DNA of 6,421 nt from Synergistaceae bacterium (GTDB lineage Bacteria; Synergistota; Synergistia; Synergistales; Aminobacteriaceae), in assembly GCA_017448375.1 (NCBI GenBank), contig JAFSLR010000158.1, forward strand, positions 1-6,421. Reading direction: 5' to 3'. Below the pieces are notes generated by a model. That model was not told where the DNA came from. It saw nothing but the letters and a program-made list of their open reading frames with translations, and searched no databases. Position 1 is the stretch's first letter. Each line of letters opens with the position of its first letter. A program made the translations under genes and the position numbers. Of this stretch, positions 5,514-6,421 are shown one piece after another.

Positions 5514-6421
5514 ATGTCAAAAAATTTAAGGCGTTTCATAATCACAATCATCATAATAATTCTGATACCGTCATCATCATTAGCGGTAACAAAATATGAA
5601 TTTCTCACGGGACTTCTTGCGGCTCGCGGAATAAACTGGGACGAATCCCCCGAAGCCCCCTACAATGACGCACCCGGCTTCCTCCTTAGAACGGGCTATG
5701 TCTCCGACACAGTAACGAAACTTGACGCTCCTGTAACGAGGCGCGACGCTCTGAGATGGTGCGTGGAGAGTCTCGGAATGACATTTGAGGCTGGACTCTT
5801 CACGGATTACCCGACAGGTTTCAAGGACGAAAAGAATCTCACGCCTTTTGAGCGGGGATGTTTGGTTGTCGCAAGCAGAATGAACCCGCAGATTTTCGGT
5901 CTTGCGGACTTCAGGGGGGAAAAGTTTTCGGGAAACACTGCTATAACATTGGAGGAAGCGCGAATGATTCTACAGCGTTTGGGGAGTGCGTCTCGGAATT
6001 TCTCTCTTGACGTAATCCGAAACCCCGTGAAGGGACTCCGTATTCACATACACCGTGAGGGAGTTCCGTCCGGGATTCCTGAATGGAGGTTCTATGCTGA
6101 CGGTATAAGGACGAAAACGGCGGCTGATTACTTCAAGTCCTCGCTTAGGGCTGAGGGTTACGAAGTGAGCATAGCGGGTGTGAACGGAAGCTACAGTGTC
6201 AGGAGTCAGAAACTTGAAGATTACAACGACATACGTAGGCTTGAGACGATAGCGAAGGCACGCGGATTGACAACGAGAGTCCTGCCTTCAATGAGCAACC
6301 CTAAGACGCAGATTGTTCCAAGATTCTGGGTAATGCTTGTGATAGATCCGAGCTACTTCAAGATTGCCCCGATTGCATCGAGGAGCGGCCCTACGGAACT
6401 TTCGACACTCTCAGCGATATA
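5514..6421 (+). CDS. Exported SLH-like/SPOR-like protein with the start of a phosphodiester glycosidase domain (partial)
   Basis: The first 302 codons of a longer gene, still open at the window edge. The ATG follows GGAAGG by 10 bases. Residues 1-24 form a signal peptide with an unusual run of isoleucines ending PSSSLA. Residues about 25-157 resemble degenerate SLH repeats, for example VTKYEFLTGLLAARGI, then APVTRRDALRWCVESLGM, then LTPFERGCLVVA and ITLEEARMILQRLG. Residues about 174-260 look like a SPOR-type fold (GIRTKTAADYFKSSLRAEGY followed by LETIAKARGLTTRV). From about 270, PRFWVMLVIDPSYFKIAPI followed by TELSTLSAI matches the opening of NAGPA/DUF2233 phosphodiester glycosidases, where an AAINGGFF-type motif normally follows and would lie outside the window. 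Expected location is the periplasm or cell envelope, with a role on cell-wall or envelope glycans. The gene is separated from bglA by the transposon remnant and is unlikely to share its operon. The coding call and signal peptide are firm; the domain names rest on remembered patterns. Confidence 0.82.
   Translation, partial: MSKNLRRFIITIIIIILIPSSSLAVTKYEFLTGLLAARGINWDESPEAPYNDAPGFLLRTGYVSDTVTKLDAPVTRRDALRWCVESLGMTFEAGLFTDYPTGFKDEKNLTPFERGCLVVASRMNPQIFGLADFRGEKFSGNTAITLEEARMILQRLGSASRNFSLDVIRNPVKGLRIHIHREGVPSGIPEWRFYADGIRTKTAADYFKSSLRAEGYEVSIAGVNGSYSVRSQKLEDYNDIRRLETIAKARGLTTRVLPSMSNPKTQIVPRFWVMLVIDPSYFKIAPIASRSGPTELSTLSAI

Overview
The window looks like part of a bacterial chromosome carrying carbohydrate-uptake genes, with every intact gene on the plus strand. 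No rRNA or single-copy marker is present, so taxonomy is inference. The solute-binding protein has a type I signal peptide rather than a lipobox, and the last gene encodes an exported protein with an SLH-like start leading into a phosphodiester-glycosidase-type domain. Both point to a diderm host. A Synergistota-like (Synergistaceae) anaerobe is my best guess, held with modest confidence.

Layout: (1) 1-1229 is the 3' end of a sugar-type ABC importer: the last 24 residues of a permease, an intercistronic hairpin, and a complete periplasmic binding protein. It closes with a strong intrinsic terminator (1247-1278). (2) 1300-5080 is a three-gene beta-glucoside cluster: a small VOC/glyoxalase-fold protein, a PTS permease with domains in the order IIB-IIC-IIA, and a GH1 6-phospho-beta-glucosidase. 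The permease would import and phosphorylate a beta-glucoside, and the hydrolase would release glucose-6-phosphate and an aglycone or glucose. The VOC protein's role is unknown, and no antiterminator gene or RAT site is visible. (3) 5081-5513 is a 433-base gap. Its first part is a minus-strand remnant of an IS200/IS605-type TnpB C-terminus ending in a 9-bp hairpin just after the GH1 stop. The remainder has no intact gene. (4) 5514-6421 is the 5' part of an exported protein: signal peptide, SLH-like region, SPOR-like region, then what looks like the start of a NAGPA/DUF2233 phosphodiester glycosidase domain cut by the window edge.

The most notable points are the TnpB relic with its omega-RNA-like end hairpin abutting bglA, a VOC protein in a PTS operon whose fourth metal ligand appears to be Asn, and the multi-domain exported protein at the right edge. 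I see no clear new defence or mobile system.
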